64,000 nucleotides of DNA, taken from NCBI RefSeq assembly GCF_021440515.1, contig NZ_JAKCMV010000016.1, forward strand, positions 1-64,000, given 5' to 3'. Position numbers and translations under genes: made by a program. This document shows positions 30,800 to 42,602 of the stretch, one piece after another; position 1 is the first letter of the stretch; every line of letters begins with the position of its first letter. Source of the DNA: Enterobacter asburiae (GTDB lineage Bacteria > Pseudomonadota > Gammaproteobacteria > Enterobacterales > Enterobacteriaceae). The notes beneath the pieces were generated by a model. The model did not search any database, had not been told where the DNA came from, and worked only from the letters and a program-made list of their open reading frames with translations.

Positions 30800-33700
30800 T
30801 TAGTCAGACTGCGGGCGGGTAGCAGGTGCAGCCGCCTGATGCGTTGCACTGTGGCCACCGGCAGAGCCTTTACCTTCGAAGTTGAAGGAAGGACGTACCC
30901 AGTCGCTGCTGCGCGGCGCTTCCGGAACATATTCCGGAGCCGGAGCACGCGTCATCGGTGCCGTCGCGACGTGAGCCGGAGCAACGTCAGCAGCAGTAGC
31001 CGCTTTCACTTCTGGCGCTTTCACTTCTGGCACTTTCACTTCGGCAGCTTCGCGAACAGGTTCGACGTCGATAGCGACTTCCGGAACCACTTCTTCAGCA
31101 ACCGTTTCGACAACGGCCTCAGCCTCTTCAACAACGGCTGGCTGTGCTTCTTCGACAACCTCTTCAGCGACTACGGCATCTTCTTCGCTGACGATCTGCG
31201 GAGCAGCGTCAACCGGCGCGGCAATCACTTCAGGATGCGTGGTTTCAATCTCAGCCTGAGGTGCATTTTCAGCAAGATCGGGCGCAACAACCTGCGGGTC
31301 AACCACCTGAGGCTCCGCAACCGCTGGCGCTTCGGTGACAACCTCTTCCACGGCGGCGACAGGCGCTACCGGTGCAATCACCTCTTCGGTAACCGGCTGT
31401 TCTTCAACAACCTGCTCCGGACGGGCAACCGGGTAGCGGATCCAGACTTTGCCGGATGCCATTTCCGGTGATGCACAGGCCACGGCTAACGGCATTGGTG
31501 ACTGAGTCGGGTAACGCTCGTCACGGTAACGACGACGGCGCTGGCCGCTGACGCGCAGGTGACGCGGAGAGCGACGGGAGCGACGCGGCATGCCTGCGTT
31601 ATCACGGCCTTCGCTGCTATCGTCCTGCTCAACGTTGTTTTCGACTACCGCTGGCAGATCAACCTTCGCCAGCTGGGTGTTCGGTGCAGTTTCAACGACA
31701 GGCTCGGCGGCGATGATTGCGGTCTCTTCGGTTTGCTCTGCGGACGCGAAGCGAACTTTCTGTGACAGCTGACGCTGCTTACGACGCGGCATAACCTGAG
31801 TACGTTCTTCCTGCTCGGTCTCCTGCTGTTCAGCCGGGACTTCGCGGTTCAGGCTCTTCACTTCCTGCTGCGCCTGACGCTTCTCGTCGTTACGACGACG
31901 GTTGCGTTCACGGCGAGGCTGCTGCTCGTCGCGCTGTTTGCCCTTCTCGGACTCATCGCCCGCCTGCTGGCGAATTTCGCGATCTTCAACATTCTGCTGT
32001 TGCTTCTCACGACGGTTGCGACGGTTGTCTTCGCGCTGCTCGCGGCCTTCGCCGTTTTCAGAACGATTGTCACGACGTTCGTTACGATCGCCACGGTCAT
32101 TGCGGTCGCCGCGCTCGTTACGGTCGCGACGGTTGTTTTGACGCTTGCGACGATCCTGCTGACGCTCTGGCTTCGCCTCTTTCGGTGCTTCTTTCGGCTG
32201 TTCCGGCTGTGCTTCTTCACCAGCGAACATTTTCTTCAGCGCACCCAGGATACGGCTCAGCAGGCCCGGCTGTGCAGGTTCGGCTTTCGCCGCTTCTGCT
32301 GCTGGTTTTTGCGCCGCAGGTTTCGCTGCTGGTTTTTCCATTGCCGCTTCTGGCGGTGCTTCCGGCATGATGAAGGTCGCTAACGCAGGCTGTTCTGGCA
32401 GTTTACGCTCGGCAGGCTCTTCATCGGACGGCAGGGCCATCTCTTCTTCATGCAGCTTCGGCAGCAGGTAGCTGAGTGTGGACGTTTCTTCACCCTTACG
32501 CACGCGCAGTACGTGGTAGTGCGGGGTCTGCATCTGGTCGTTTGGCACGATGATGCAGCGAACGCCGCCCTGACGCGATTCAATCGCACTTACCGCGGCA
32601 CGTTTTTCGTTAAGCAGGTAAGAGGCAACGGGCACCGGCACAATGGCGTGAACTTCTTTGGTGTTCTCTTTCAGCGCTTCTTCTTCAATCAGACGCAGAA
32701 TAGAGAGGGACAGAGATTCGTTATCACGCACGGTACCGGTGCCGGAGCAGCGCGGACAAACGTGATGGCTGGACTCACCGAGAGACGGGCTCAGACGCTG
32801 ACGGGACATCTCCAGCAGGCCAAAGCGAGAGATATGGCTGATCTGGATACGCGCACGGTCCTGACGCACCGCTTCGCGCAGGCGGTTTTCGACCGCACGC
32901 TGGTGACGAACAGGGGTCATGTCGATGAAATCGATAACAATCAGACCGCCCAGGTCGCGCAGGCGCAGCTGGCGGGCGATCTCATCGGCCGCTTCAAGGT
33001 TGGTGTTGTAAGCGGTCTCTTCGATATCGCCACCGCGCGTTGCGCGTGCGGAGTTGATGTCGATAGCGGTCAGCGCTTCAGTGGTATCGATAACGATAGA
33101 ACCGCCAGATGGCAGACGCACTTCACGCTGGAAGGCGGACTCAATCTGGGATTCAATCTGATAGTGGCTGAACAGCGGGATTTCACCGGTGTACAGTTTG
33201 ATTTTGCTGGTGAAATCCGGACGGCCCAGCGCGGCGATGTGCTGGCGAGCCAGCTCAAGCACTTTCGGGTTATCAATCAGAATTTCGCCGATGTCCTGGC
33301 GCAGATAGTCGCGGAACGCACGCACGATAACGTTACTTTCCTGGTGAATCAGGAAAGGAGCAGGGCGGTTTTCAGCGGCTTTCTGGATAGCTTCCCAGTG
33401 CTTCAGGCGGAAGCTTAAGTCCCACTGCAAGGCTTCAGCCGATTTGCCAACGCCTGCGGTACGAACGATAAGGCCCATGCCGTCTGGAAGTTCCAGGCTT
33501 GCCAGCGCTTCTTTCAGCTCGGTACGGTCGTCGCCTTCGATACGGCGAGAGATACCACCCGCACGCGGATTGTTTGGCATCAGTACCAGATAGCTGCCTG
33601 CCAGGCTGATAAAGGTGGTCAGCGCAGCGCCTTTATTGCCGCGTTCTTCTTTATCAATCTGAACGATAACTTCCTGACCTTCGCGCAGAACATCTTTGAT

Positions 33701-33967
33701 GTTTGGACGACCGTGGGAGTTATAGTTGGCAGGGAAATATTCGCGGGCAATTTCTTTAAGAGGTAGGAAACCATGACGCTCAGCACCGTAATCGACAAAT
33801 GCGGCTTCAAGGCTTGGTTCAATGCGGGTGATCTTACCTTTGTAAATGTTCGCTTTTTTCTGTTCGTGTCCAGGACTTTCGATATCCAGATCGTACAGGC
33901 GCTGCCCATCCACAAGGGCGACACGCAACTCTTCTTGCTGAGTTGCGTTGATTAACATTCTTTTCAT
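30800..33967 (-). CDS. rne: Ribonuclease E
   Basis: RNase E is the essential endonuclease of mRNA decay and rRNA/tRNA processing and the scaffold of the degradosome. The 1055-residue protein has the S1 domain (about 35-120), the DNase I-like catalytic core with the conserved Asp in [16 protein letters not shown] and VIDFIDM, and the zinc-link CPRCSGTG (about 404-407). The amphipathic membrane anchor [16 protein letters not shown] follows the core. Arg-rich RNA-binding segments come next, and the C-terminal PNPase-binding tail begins near [16 protein letters not shown]. coli has 1061 residues. It is autoregulated through its long leader. Confidence 0.97.
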   Translation of the reverse strand: MKRMLINATQQEELRVALVDGQRLYDLDIESPGHEQKKANIYKGKITRIEPSLEAAFVDYGAERHGFLPLKEIAREYFPANYNSHGRPNIKDVLREGQEVIVQIDKEERGNKGAALTTFISLAGSYLVLMPNNPRAGGISRRIEGDDRTELKEALASLELPDGMGLIVRTAGVGKSAEALQWDLSFRLKHWEAIQKAAENRPAPFLIHQESNVIVRAFRDYLRQDIGEILIDNPKVLELARQHIAALGRPDFTSKIKLYTGEIPLFSHYQIESQIESAFQREVRLPSGGSIVIDTTEALTAIDINSARATRGGDIEETAYNTNLEAADEIARQLRLRDLGGLIVIDFIDMTPVRHQRAVENRLREAVRQDRARIQISHISRFGLLEMSRQRLSPSLGESSHHVCPRCSGTGTVRDNESLSLSILRLIEEEALKENTKEVHAIVPVPVASYLLNEKRAAVSAIESRQGGVRCIIVPNDQMQTPHYHVLRVRKGEETSTLSYLLPKLHEEEMALPSDEEPAERKLPEQPALATFIMPEAPPEAAMEKPAAKPAAQKPAAEAAKAEPAQPGLLSRILGALKKMFAGEEAQPEQPKEAPKEAKPERQQDRRKRQNNRRDRNERGDRNDRGDRNERRDNRSENGEGREQREDNRRNRREKQQQNVEDREIRQQAGDESEKGKQRDEQQPRRERNRRRNDEKRQAQQEVKSLNREVPAEQQETEQEERTQVMPRRKQRQLSQKVRFASAEQTEETAIIAAEPVVETAPNTQLAKVDLPAVVENNVEQDDSSEGRDNAGMPRRSRRSPRHLRVSGQRRRRYRDERYPTQSPMPLAVACASPEMASGKVWIRYPVARPEQVVEEQPVTEEVIAPVAPVAAVEEVVTEAPAVAEPQVVDPQVVAPDLAENAPQAEIETTHPEVIAAPVDAAPQIVSEEDAVVAEEVVEEAQPAVVEEAEAVVETVAEEVVPEVAIDVEPVREAAEVKVPEVKAPEVKAATAADVAPAHVATAPMTRAPAPEYVPEAPRSSDWVRPSFNFEGKGSAGGHSATHQAAAPATRPQSD

Positions 33968-34333
33968 CGTAACTTACTCGTTATTCTTACATTGACGACA
34001 AAGCTGCGGGCAAGGTGACGCTTTCCGGGGTATGAACCGATGGCCTCGTGTCTATTCACGTCGCCAACCTCACGGTTGTCGCTCGCTTAAGAGGCGCAGA
34101 GTGTCGGTTGCCTGTGTGTCATACGGAAACACAGCGCAATTATCAGGGGAACAGCCTGGGTAAAACTCTCCAGAGAAGATTCCATTTACCGGGAAGTACT
34201 GCAACCCGCAGCCCGCTAACTGTCTGAAAGATCATTACGTCTTACGCCATTGCTGCGTGGATGATCGGTCAGACAAAACTGGTCATTCCGTCAGTTTCCT
34301 GATTAACCAGGATTTAACACGGAAAACGGCCTC
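33968..34333 (-). promoter_or_regulatory. rne 5' untranslated leader
   Basis: This 366-nt stretch between the rne start and its likely promoter has no gene of its own. Its length and many segments match the E. coli rne leader (361 nt), which folds into hairpins that RNase E itself cuts to lower its own synthesis. GC-rich inverted repeats are evident around 34040-34110, including CAACCTCACGGTTG. A secondary -10 element, GATAAT, may lie near 34140-34150. Confidence 0.75.
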
Positions 34334-34363
34334 ATTATTCCACTGCTCGCCGGGTTATAGCAA
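34334..34363 (-). promoter_or_regulatory. Main rne promoter
   Basis: On the minus strand TTGCTA, an 18-bp spacer and AATAAT lie about 370 bp upstream of the rne start. Sequence and place match the main E. coli rne promoter. The remaining gap to rluC (34364-34536) must hold the divergent rluC promoter. Confidence 0.7.
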
Positions 34364-34536
34364 GATGACTTTTGCCATTTATCACCCGGTTACTCACAGT
34401 TTCTCCACTTAAGTGCAGCGATTGGTTTAATATCCACCAAATCGATTGCGTGAATGAAAGCGCGCCGGACGAAAGTAAATATAAGCATAGAAAAATGAGT
34501 GGCGCTAATGCGTGACGATATTTAGAATCGCCAACC

Positions 34537-35484
34537 ATGAAAACAGAGACTCCAGCCGTAAAAATGGTTGCCATTACCGATGATGAAGCGGGGCAACGTA
34601 TCGATAACTTTTTGCGTACCCAGCTGAAAGGCGTACCAAAGAGCATGATTTATCGCATCCTGCGTAAAGGCGAGGTGCGGGTTAACAAAAAACGTGTGAA
34701 ACCTGAATATAAACTCGAAGCGGGCGACGACGTGCGTATCCCGCCGGTTCGCGTTGCCGAGCGCGAAGAAGAGGCGGTTTCACCGAAGCTGCAAAAAGTC
34801 GCCGCCCTGAGCGATGTGATTTTGTATGAAGACGATCATATCCTGGTGCTGAACAAACCCTCGGGTACTGCCGTTCACGGCGGAAGCGGCCTGAGCTTCG
34901 GCGTGATTGAAGGGTTGCGTGCCCTGCGACCGGAAGCACGTTTCCTTGAGCTGGTTCACCGCCTCGACCGTGATACCTCCGGCGTGCTGCTGGTGGCGAA
35001 GAAGCGTTCCGCGCTTCGTTCCCTTCACGAGCAGCTGCGTGATAAAGGTATGCAGAAAGATTACCTGGCGCTGGTGCGCGGGCAATGGCAGTCCCATATA
35101 AAGGTGGTTCAGGCACCTTTGCTGAAAAACATTCTGCAAAGCGGCGAGCGTATTGTGCGAGTAAACCAGGAAGGTAAACCTTCCGAAACGCGCTTTAAAA
35201 TAGAAGAGCGTTATGAGTTTGCCACGCTGGTACGCTGTAGCCCGGTAACGGGACGCACCCACCAGATCCGTGTGCATACGCAATATGCCGGACATCCTAT
35301 CGCCTTCGACGATCGCTACGGCGACCGTGACTTTGACAAGCAGCTGGCGGGCACTGGGCTATCGCGTCTGTTCCTGCACGCTGCGGCGCTTAAGTTTACC
35401 CATCCGGGAACGGGTGAGGTGATGCGCGTCGAGGCGCCGATGGACGATCAGTTAAAACGGTGTCTTAAAGTTCTGCGCGGCTAA
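34537..35484 (+). CDS. rluC: 23S rRNA pseudouridine synthase RluC
   Basis: RluC makes pseudouridines 955, 2504 and 2580 of 23S rRNA. The 315-residue protein has an N-terminal S4-like RNA-binding domain (about 20-80, RIDNFLRTQLKGVPKSMIYR) and the RluA-family catalytic core with the motif HRLDRDTSG containing the catalytic Asp. The ATG at 34537 fits the family N-terminus MKTETPAVKMV. It is divergent from rne, as in E. coli, and four residues shorter than the E. coli protein (319). Confidence 0.96.
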   Translation: MKTETPAVKMVAITDDEAGQRIDNFLRTQLKGVPKSMIYRILRKGEVRVNKKRVKPEYKLEAGDDVRIPPVRVAEREEEAVSPKLQKVAALSDVILYEDDHILVLNKPSGTAVHGGSGLSFGVIEGLRALRPEARFLELVHRLDRDTSGVLLVAKKRSALRSLHEQLRDKGMQKDYLALVRGQWQSHIKVVQAPLLKNILQSGERIVRVNQEGKPSETRFKIEERYEFATLVRCSPVTGRTHQIRVHTQYAGHPIAFDDRYGDRDFDKQLAGTGLSRLFLHAAALKFTHPGTGEVMRVEAPMDDQLKRCLKVLRG

Positions 35485-35496
35485 GTATGCCTTCCT

Positions 35497-35535
35497 CCCT
35501 CTCCCGGTGGGAGAGGGTCGGGGTGAGGGCATCAG
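35497..35535. repeat. REP-like intergenic palindromic repeat
   Basis: CCCTCTCCC / GGGAGAGGG, with a 3-base loop, is followed by TCGGGGTGAGGGCATCAG. This is the form of a dispersed enterobacterial intergenic palindrome. It lies between convergent rluC and yceF and may act as a terminator or mRNA stabiliser. Only one copy is in this window. Confidence 0.7.
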
Positions 35536-35559
35536 ACCGCAAAGATCAGGTCGCAAAGA

Positions 35560-36144
35560 TCACGCCGTCAACGGATTACACTCTTCGCGTCTTAACATCT
35601 GAGACAGCGCAATCAGCGGCAGCCCAACCAGCGTGTTCGGGTCGCGGCCTTCCAGCCTTTCAAACAGCGCGATGCCCAGTCCCTCACTTTTAAAACTGCC
35701 CGCGCAGTTCAGAGGGCGTTCTTTACGCACGTAATCGACAATCTCCTGCTCGCTCAGGTGGCGGAAATGCACGTCAAACGGCTCGCATTCGGTTTGCAGA
35801 TGCCCGTTTGCCGAGTTGTAAAGCGCAAGGCCGGTATAAAAGGTGACAATATTGCCCCGCGCCCGCAACAGCTGCTGAATCGCGTTCTCTTCGGTATGCG
35901 GCTTTCCGGTGATCGCCCCATCCAGTACGCAAACCTGATCGGAGCCTATAATCAGATGAGCAGGGTAGCGTGCGGCCAGCGATTGTGCTTTCTCCTGCGC
36001 AAGGCGTGTCACCAGATGGCGCGGCGACTCTCCCGGTTGCGGGGTTTCGTCAACGGCAGGAGCGGCACATTCGAACGGGATCCCGAGCTTCTCAAGCAGC
36101 ATTCGGCGGTAGGATGAGGTGGAACCGAGAACGAGATTTGGCAT
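35560..36144 (-). CDS. yceF: 7-methyl-GTP pyrophosphatase YceF (Maf family)
   Basis: A Maf-family nucleotide pyrophosphatase; E. coli YceF prefers 7-methyl-GTP and cleans up modified nucleotides. The 194-residue protein has the Maf motifs [14 protein letters not shown] near the N-terminus, PAVDETP, LAQEKA, IIGSDQV and GLPL. The length equals E. coli. It is convergent with rluC and divergent from yceD. Confidence 0.94.
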   Translation of the reverse strand: MPNLVLGSTSSYRRMLLEKLGIPFECAAPAVDETPQPGESPRHLVTRLAQEKAQSLAARYPAHLIIGSDQVCVLDGAITGKPHTEENAIQQLLRARGNIVTFYTGLALYNSANGHLQTECEPFDVHFRHLSEQEIVDYVRKERPLNCAGSFKSEGLGIALFERLEGRDPNTLVGLPLIALSQMLRREECNPLTA

Positions 36145-36217
36145 ATTTTTATCACCAGATATAGCGTAACGATGCCAGCCATTTTAAACTACAGGCCGCA
36201 ATGTGTGCGAATAATTG

Positions 36218-36247
36218 GCAAAAGGCAGCTCTGGTTGCCTTTTTCTT
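36218..36247 (+). terminator. Hairpin with U tract between yceF and yceD
   Basis: AAAGGCA / TGCCTTT (36221-36242) with a U-rich tail TTTCTTTG lies 38 bp before the yceD start, pointing rightward. In E. coli the small RNA SraB is reported from this same gap. A short RNA ending here, or a leader attenuator of yceD, are both possible. Confidence 0.45.
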
Positions 36248-36272
36248 TGACTCTATGACGTTACAAAGTTAA

Positions 36273-36806
<534 letters not shown>

Positions 36807-36810
36807 TTGA

Positions 36811-36996
<186 letters not shown>

Positions 36997-37076
36997 TCAC
37001 GCGTCAGCGTGATTAAGCTTAGTGAGGATTTCCCCGTGCAAACGGGGAATTTACCGAACCAGGCTGTGACGATACC

Positions 37077-38111
37077 TTGACACGTCTAACCCTGGCGTTA
37101 GATGTCATGGGGGGAGATTTTGGCCCTTCCGTGACAGTGCCTGCAGCATTGCAGGCACTGAATTCTAATTCGCAACTCACACTTCTTTTAGTCGGCAATC
37201 CCGACACAATCACGCCATTACTTGCAAAAGCTGACTTCGAACAACGTTCACGTCTGCAAATTATTCCTGCGCAGTCAGTTATTGCCAGTGATGCCCGACC
37301 CTCGCAGGCTATTCGCAATAGCCGCGGCAGCTCTATGCGAATCGCGCTGGAGCTGGTGAAAGAAGGGCGAGCGCAGGCTTGCGTCAGCGCCGGGAATACC
37401 GGTGCGCTGATGGGGCTTGCGAAATTACTGCTCAAACCCATCGAAGGGATTGAGCGTCCTGCGCTGGTGACGGTCCTACCGCATCAGCAAAAGGGCAAAA
37501 CGGTGGTGCTCGATTTGGGCGCTAACGTCGATTGTGATAGTACAATGCTGGCTCAGTTTGCCGTGATGGGATCGGTGCTGGCAGAAGACGTGGTCGGGAT
37601 CGCTAACCCGCGCGTTGCGTTATTGAATATTGGTGAAGAAGAGACCAAAGGCCTGGACAGCATTCGTGACGCTGCCGAATTGCTCAAACAGGTTCCCTCC
37701 ATCAACTATATTGGTTATCTCGAAGCCAATGAGTTGCTGACGGGCAAAACGGATGTATTAGTGTGTGATGGCTTCACCGGTAACGTAACGCTGAAGACCA
37801 TGGAAGGGGTCGTTCGGATGTTCCTTTCCTTGCTTAAGTCGCAGGGAGAAGGTCAAAAAAGGTCCTGGTGGCTGATTTTATTAAAGCGTTGGTTACAAAA
37901 AAGCCTGACGCGGCGATTCAGTCACCTCAACCCCGACCAGTATAATGGCGCCTGTCTGTTAGGATTGCGCGGTATTGTGATTAAGAGTCACGGTGCGGCC
38001 AATCAGCGAGCTTTTTCCGTCGCGATTGAACAGGCAGTGCAGGCGGTGCAGCGACAAGTCCCTCAGCGGATTGCCGCTCGCCTGGAATCTGTATTAGCTA
38101 AAAGTGACTGA
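37077..38111 (+). CDS. plsX: Phosphate acyltransferase PlsX
   Basis: PlsX makes acyl-phosphate from acyl-ACP, feeding glycerol-3-phosphate acylation at the membrane. The 344-residue protein starts at TTG 37077 ([20 protein letters not shown]), the only start that keeps the conserved N-terminus. Motifs [13 protein letters not shown] and [15 protein letters not shown] are typical. The C-terminus ends [14 protein letters not shown], about twelve residues shorter than in E. coli (356), which looks like normal lineage variation. fabH begins 6 bp later. Confidence 0.95.
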   Translation: MTRLTLALDVMGGDFGPSVTVPAALQALNSNSQLTLLLVGNPDTITPLLAKADFEQRSRLQIIPAQSVIASDARPSQAIRNSRGSSMRIALELVKEGRAQACVSAGNTGALMGLAKLLLKPIEGIERPALVTVLPHQQKGKTVVLDLGANVDCDSTMLAQFAVMGSVLAEDVVGIANPRVALLNIGEEETKGLDSIRDAAELLKQVPSINYIGYLEANELLTGKTDVLVCDGFTGNVTLKTMEGVVRMFLSLLKSQGEGQKRSWWLILLKRWLQKSLTRRFSHLNPDQYNGACLLGLRGIVIKSHGAANQRAFSVAIEQAVQAVQRQVPQRIAARLESVLAKSD

Positions 38112-38117
38112 GCGTAC

Positions 38118-39071
38118 ATGTATACGAAGATTATTGGTACCGGCAGTTATCTGCCAAAGCAGGTGCGAACCAACGCCGATCTGGAAAAAATGGTAGATAC
38201 GTCTGACGAGTGGATTGTCACGCGCACAGGTATCCGTGAACGTCGTATTGCCGCGCCAGACGAAACCGTTTCAACCATGGGTTACGAAGCCGCACAGCGC
38301 GCTATCGAAATGGCCGGCATCGATAAAGATCAGATTGGTTTGATCGTCGTGGCGACCACTTCGTCGACCCATGCTTTCCCAAGCGCAGCGTGCCAGGTGC
38401 AGAATATGCTCGGCATTAAAGGCTGCCCGGCATTTGATGTGGCTGCGGCCTGTGCAGGTTTTACCTACGCGCTGAGCATTGCCGATCAGTACGTGAAATC
38501 TGGCTCCGTGAAGTATGCGCTGGTGATCGGGGCTGACGTGCTGGCACGTACCTGCGATCCTACCGATCGCGGCACGATCATTATTTTTGGCGATGGCGCT
38601 GGTGCGGTACTGCTTGGTCAGTCCGAGGAGCCAGGGATCATCTCCACGCATTTACATGCTGACGGCAGCTACGGCGAGCTGTTAACCCTGCCAAACGCGG
38701 ATCGCGTTAACCCGGACAACGCTATTTACCTGACAATGGCGGGTAATGAAGTGTTCAAAGTGGCAGTGACCGAACTTGCTCACATCGTTGACGAAACGCT
38801 GGAAGCGAACAATCTTGAACGCTCCGCGCTCGACTGGCTGGTGCCGCATCAGGCGAACCTGCGCATTATTAGCGCAACAGCGAAAAAGCTGGGCATGTCG
38901 ATGGATAACGTTGTGGTGACGCTGGATCGTCACGGCAATACCTCTGCGGCGTCGGTACCTTGCGCATTCGATGAAGCGGTACGCGACGGACGAATCAAAC
39001 GGGGCCAGCTGGTCCTGCTTGAAGCCTTCGGTGGTGGGTTCACCTGGGGTTCCGCGCTGGTTCGTTTCTAG
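38118..39071 (+). CDS. fabH: 3-oxoacyl-ACP synthase III FabH
   Basis: FabH starts fatty-acid synthesis by condensing acetyl-CoA with malonyl-ACP. The 317-residue enzyme has the catalytic triad Cys112 ([10 protein letters not shown]), His244 (VPHQANLRI) and Asn274 ([11 protein letters not shown]), with the same numbering as E. coli. It lies between plsX and fabD in the standard order. Confidence 0.97.
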   Translation: MYTKIIGTGSYLPKQVRTNADLEKMVDTSDEWIVTRTGIRERRIAAPDETVSTMGYEAAQRAIEMAGIDKDQIGLIVVATTSSTHAFPSAACQVQNMLGIKGCPAFDVAAACAGFTYALSIADQYVKSGSVKYALVIGADVLARTCDPTDRGTIIIFGDGAGAVLLGQSEEPGIISTHLHADGSYGELLTLPNADRVNPDNAIYLTMAGNEVFKVAVTELAHIVDETLEANNLERSALDWLVPHQANLRIISATAKKLGMSMDNVVVTLDRHGNTSAASVPCAFDEAVRDGRIKRGQLVLLEAFGGGFTWGSALVRF

Positions 39072-39086
39072 TATAAGGATAAAAAG

Positions 39087-40016
39087 ATGACGCAATTTGC
39101 ATTTGTGTTCCCGGGACAGGGCTCTCAAACGGTTGGGATGTTGTCCGAAATGGCGGCAACCTACCCGGTTATCGAAGAGACTTTCCGTGAAGCCTCTGAC
39201 GCTCTGGGCTATGATCTTTGGGCGTTGACCCAGCAGGGTCCAGCCGAAGAGCTGAATAAAACCTGGCAGACTCAGCCCGCACTGCTGACCGCATCCGTTG
39301 CGCTGTGGCGCGTATGGCAGCAGCAGGGCGGTAAAGCGCCAGCGCTGCTCGCCGGTCACAGCCTGGGTGAATACTCTGCGCTGGTCTGTGCGGGTGTGAT
39401 TGCGTTTGCTGATGCCGTGCGTCTGGTTGAGCTGCGCGGTAAGTTCATGCAGGAAGCGGTTCCAGAAGGGACGGGTGGCATGTCTGCCATTATCGGTCTT
39501 GATGATGCGTCCATTGCGAAAGCCTGTGAAGAGTCAGCAGAAGGCCAGATTGTTTCTCCTGTGAACTTTAACTCGCCGGGTCAGGTTGTTATCGCGGGCC
39601 ACAAAGAAGCGGTTGAACGTGCGGGTGCAGCCTGTAAAGCAGCGGGCGCAAAACGCGCACTGCCACTGCCCGTTAGCGTGCCATCTCACTGCGCGCTGAT
39701 GAAGCCAGCAGCGGACAAACTGGCCGTTGAACTGGACAAAATTACCTTTAACGCTCCGACGATTTCCGTTGTGAATAACGTTGATGTGAAATGCGAAACC
39801 GCGCCAGAAGCTATCCGCGCTGCGCTGGTTCGTCAGCTTTATAGCCCGGTACAGTGGACCAAAACCGTTGAGTTTATGGCGTCACAGGGCGTTGAGCATC
39901 TGTATGAAGTCGGCCCTGGTAAAGTCCTCACCGGTCTGACAAAACGTATTGTTGACACCCTGACCGCATCGGCGATTAACGAGCCGGACGCGATGTCAGC
40001 GGCACTCTCGCAATAA
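39087..40016 (+). CDS. fabD: Malonyl-CoA:ACP transacylase FabD
   Basis: FabD loads malonate onto acyl carrier protein. The 309-residue alpha/beta hydrolase-like enzyme has the nucleophile Ser92 in AGHSLGEYSALV, and the catalytic His near residue 201 in VPSHCALMKP. The Gln of FPGQGSQ is the N-terminal oxyanion motif. The length equals E. coli. It is 12 bp before fabG. Confidence 0.97.
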   Translation: MTQFAFVFPGQGSQTVGMLSEMAATYPVIEETFREASDALGYDLWALTQQGPAEELNKTWQTQPALLTASVALWRVWQQQGGKAPALLAGHSLGEYSALVCAGVIAFADAVRLVELRGKFMQEAVPEGTGGMSAIIGLDDASIAKACEESAEGQIVSPVNFNSPGQVVIAGHKEAVERAGAACKAAGAKRALPLPVSVPSHCALMKPAADKLAVELDKITFNAPTISVVNNVDVKCETAPEAIRAALVRQLYSPVQWTKTVEFMASQGVEHLYEVGPGKVLTGLTKRIVDTLTASAINEPDAMSAALSQ

Positions 40017-40028
40017 AAGAGGAATACC

Positions 40029-40763
40029 ATGAGTTTTGAAGGAAAAATCGCACTGGTGACCGGCGCAAGCCGCGGTATCGGGCGTGCAATTGCTGAAACA
40101 CTGGTTGCGCGCGGCGCGAAAGTGATTGGTACAGCGACCAGCGAGAATGGCGCTCAGGCCATCAGCGACTATCTGGGTGCGAACGGTAAGGGTCTGGTAC
40201 TGAATGTGACCGAGCCTGCATCTATCGAATCTGTTCTGGAAAATATTCGCGCAGAATTTGGCGAGATCGATATTCTGGTAAATAATGCTGGGATCACTCG
40301 CGATAACCTGCTGATGCGAATGAAAGATGACGAGTGGAACGATATTATCGAAACCAACCTGTCATCGGTATTCCGTCTGTCAAAAGCGGTAATGCGCGCT
40401 ATGATGAAAAAGCGTCATGGTCGTATTATCACTGTTGGTTCTGTGGTTGGTACCATGGGAAATGCTGGTCAGGCTAACTACGCTGCGGCGAAAGCAGGTC
40501 TGATCGGTTTCAGTAAGTCGCTGGCACGCGAAGTTGCGTCCCGCGGTATTACTGTAAACGTTGTTGCTCCGGGCTTTATTGAAACGGACATGACGCGTGC
40601 GCTGACCGATGATCAGCGTGCGGGTACACTGGCGGCAGTTCCTGCGGGGCGTCTTGGCGACCCTAAAGAAATCGCCAGTGCGGTTGCATTTTTAGCCTCT
40701 GACGAAGCGGGTTACATCACTGGTGAAACCCTCCACGTCAACGGCGGGATGTATATGGTTTAA
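40029..40763 (+). CDS. fabG: 3-oxoacyl-ACP reductase FabG
   Basis: FabG is the NADPH-dependent reductase of the elongation cycle. The 244-residue short-chain dehydrogenase shows the cofactor motif TGASRGIGRA (about 11-20), NNAG, and the catalytic triad Ser138, Tyr151 and Lys155 (YAAAKAG). The length equals E. coli. A structured gap of 154 bp separates it from acpP. Confidence 0.97.
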   Translation: MSFEGKIALVTGASRGIGRAIAETLVARGAKVIGTATSENGAQAISDYLGANGKGLVLNVTEPASIESVLENIRAEFGEIDILVNNAGITRDNLLMRMKDDEWNDIIETNLSSVFRLSKAVMRAMMKKRHGRIITVGSVVGTMGNAGQANYAAAKAGLIGFSKSLAREVASRGITVNVVAPGFIETDMTRALTDDQRAGTLAAVPAGRLGDPKEIASAVAFLASDEAGYITGETLHVNGGMYMV

Positions 40764-40764
40764 T

Positions 40765-40823
40765 CACGATCGAAAATATTTGCGTTATTAGGGCGAATGG
40801 CCTCAAAATAACGTAAAATCGTG
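40765..40823 (+). other. Nested stem-loop between fabG and acpP
   Basis: Two nested inverted repeats, CACGAT / ATCGTG (40765-40770, 40818-40823) and CGTTATT / AATAACG (40783-40789, 40807-40813), with a small GG/CC apex, begin 2 bp past the fabG stop. No U tract follows. It could act as a read-through attenuator, processing site or 3' stabiliser. Confidence 0.5.
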
Positions 40824-40844
40824 GTAAGACCTGCCGGGATTTAG

Positions 40845-40872
40845 TTGCAAATTTTTCAACATTTTATACACT
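40845..40872 (+). promoter_or_regulatory. Likely acpP promoter
   Basis: TTGCAA, a 16-bp spacer and TACACT lie 46 bp upstream of the acpP ATG in an AT-rich stretch. acpP is very highly expressed from its own promoter in E. coli. A small TCGC-GAAA-GCGA tetraloop hairpin (40884-40895) lies in the leader. Confidence 0.5.
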
Positions 40873-40917
40873 ACGAAAACCATCGCGAAAGCGAGTTTTG
40901 ATAGGAAATTTAAGAGT

Positions 40918-41154
40918 ATGAGCACTATCGAAGAACGCGTTAAGAAAATTATCGGCGAGCAGCTGGGCGTTAAGCAGGAAGAAGTTGTGAACTCCGCTTC
41001 CTTCGTTGAAGACCTGGGCGCAGATTCTCTTGACACCGTTGAGCTGGTAATGGCTCTGGAAGAAGAGTTTGATACTGAGATTCCGGACGAAGAAGCTGAG
41101 AAAATCACCACCGTTCAGGCTGCCATTGATTACATCAACGGTCACCAGGCGTAA
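40918..41154 (+). CDS. acpP: Acyl carrier protein AcpP
   Basis: AcpP carries acyl chains for fatty-acid, lipid A, phospholipid and lipoyl synthesis. The 78-residue acidic protein has the phosphopantetheine attachment Ser37 in [11 protein letters not shown] (Ser36 without the initiator Met). The sequence is essentially the enteric consensus. It supplies donors to LpxL, PlsX and the Fab enzymes of this window. Confidence 0.98.
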   Translation: MSTIEERVKKIIGEQLGVKQEEVVNSASFVEDLGADSLDTVELVMALEEEFDTEIPDEEAEKITTVQAAIDYINGHQA

Positions 41155-41166
41155 GTGAACATCTCC

Positions 41167-41202
41167 AGGCGGTCATTCGACCGCCTGAGTTTTATCTTTT
41201 TT
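41167..41202 (+). terminator. Terminator or attenuator after acpP
   Basis: AGGCGGTC / GACCGCCT with a 4-base loop is followed by GAGTTTTATCTTTTTT. It would limit read-through from the strong acpP promoter into fabF. Confidence 0.75.
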
Positions 41203-41204
41203 AG

Positions 41205-42485
<1,281 letters not shown>

Positions 42486-42505
42486 TCCAGCTGCCTGATG
42501 GCGAT

Positions 42506-42535
42506 AAAAGGTCCGCTTGTCGGACCTTTTTTATT
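42506..42535 (+). terminator. fabF terminator
   Basis: AAAGGTCCG / CGGACCTTT around a CTTGT loop, with six T residues, lies about 20 bp past the fabF stop. Confidence 0.92.
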
Positions 42536-42602
42536 CAGTTTTATCCCCTTGTTTGATTTTAAGCCCATTGCCACACTGTACGACCACGCGTAAGGAGTCA
42601 GT

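Noticed and set aside
31902-32141. Low-complexity repeated [14 protein letters not shown] frame opposite rne
   Set aside because: It is the reverse of the Arg-rich RNA-binding repeats of RNase E, not a separate repeat protein or tandem array.
32450-33418. 322-residue plus-strand frame opposite rne
   Set aside because: Antisense to the RNase E catalytic core; no independent evidence of coding.
34335-34646. 103-residue minus-strand frame overlapping the rluC start and rne promoter
   Set aside because: It is antisense to the conserved rluC N-terminus and covers the rne promoter. It may correspond to the dubious E. coli yceQ, but nothing supports it as a gene.
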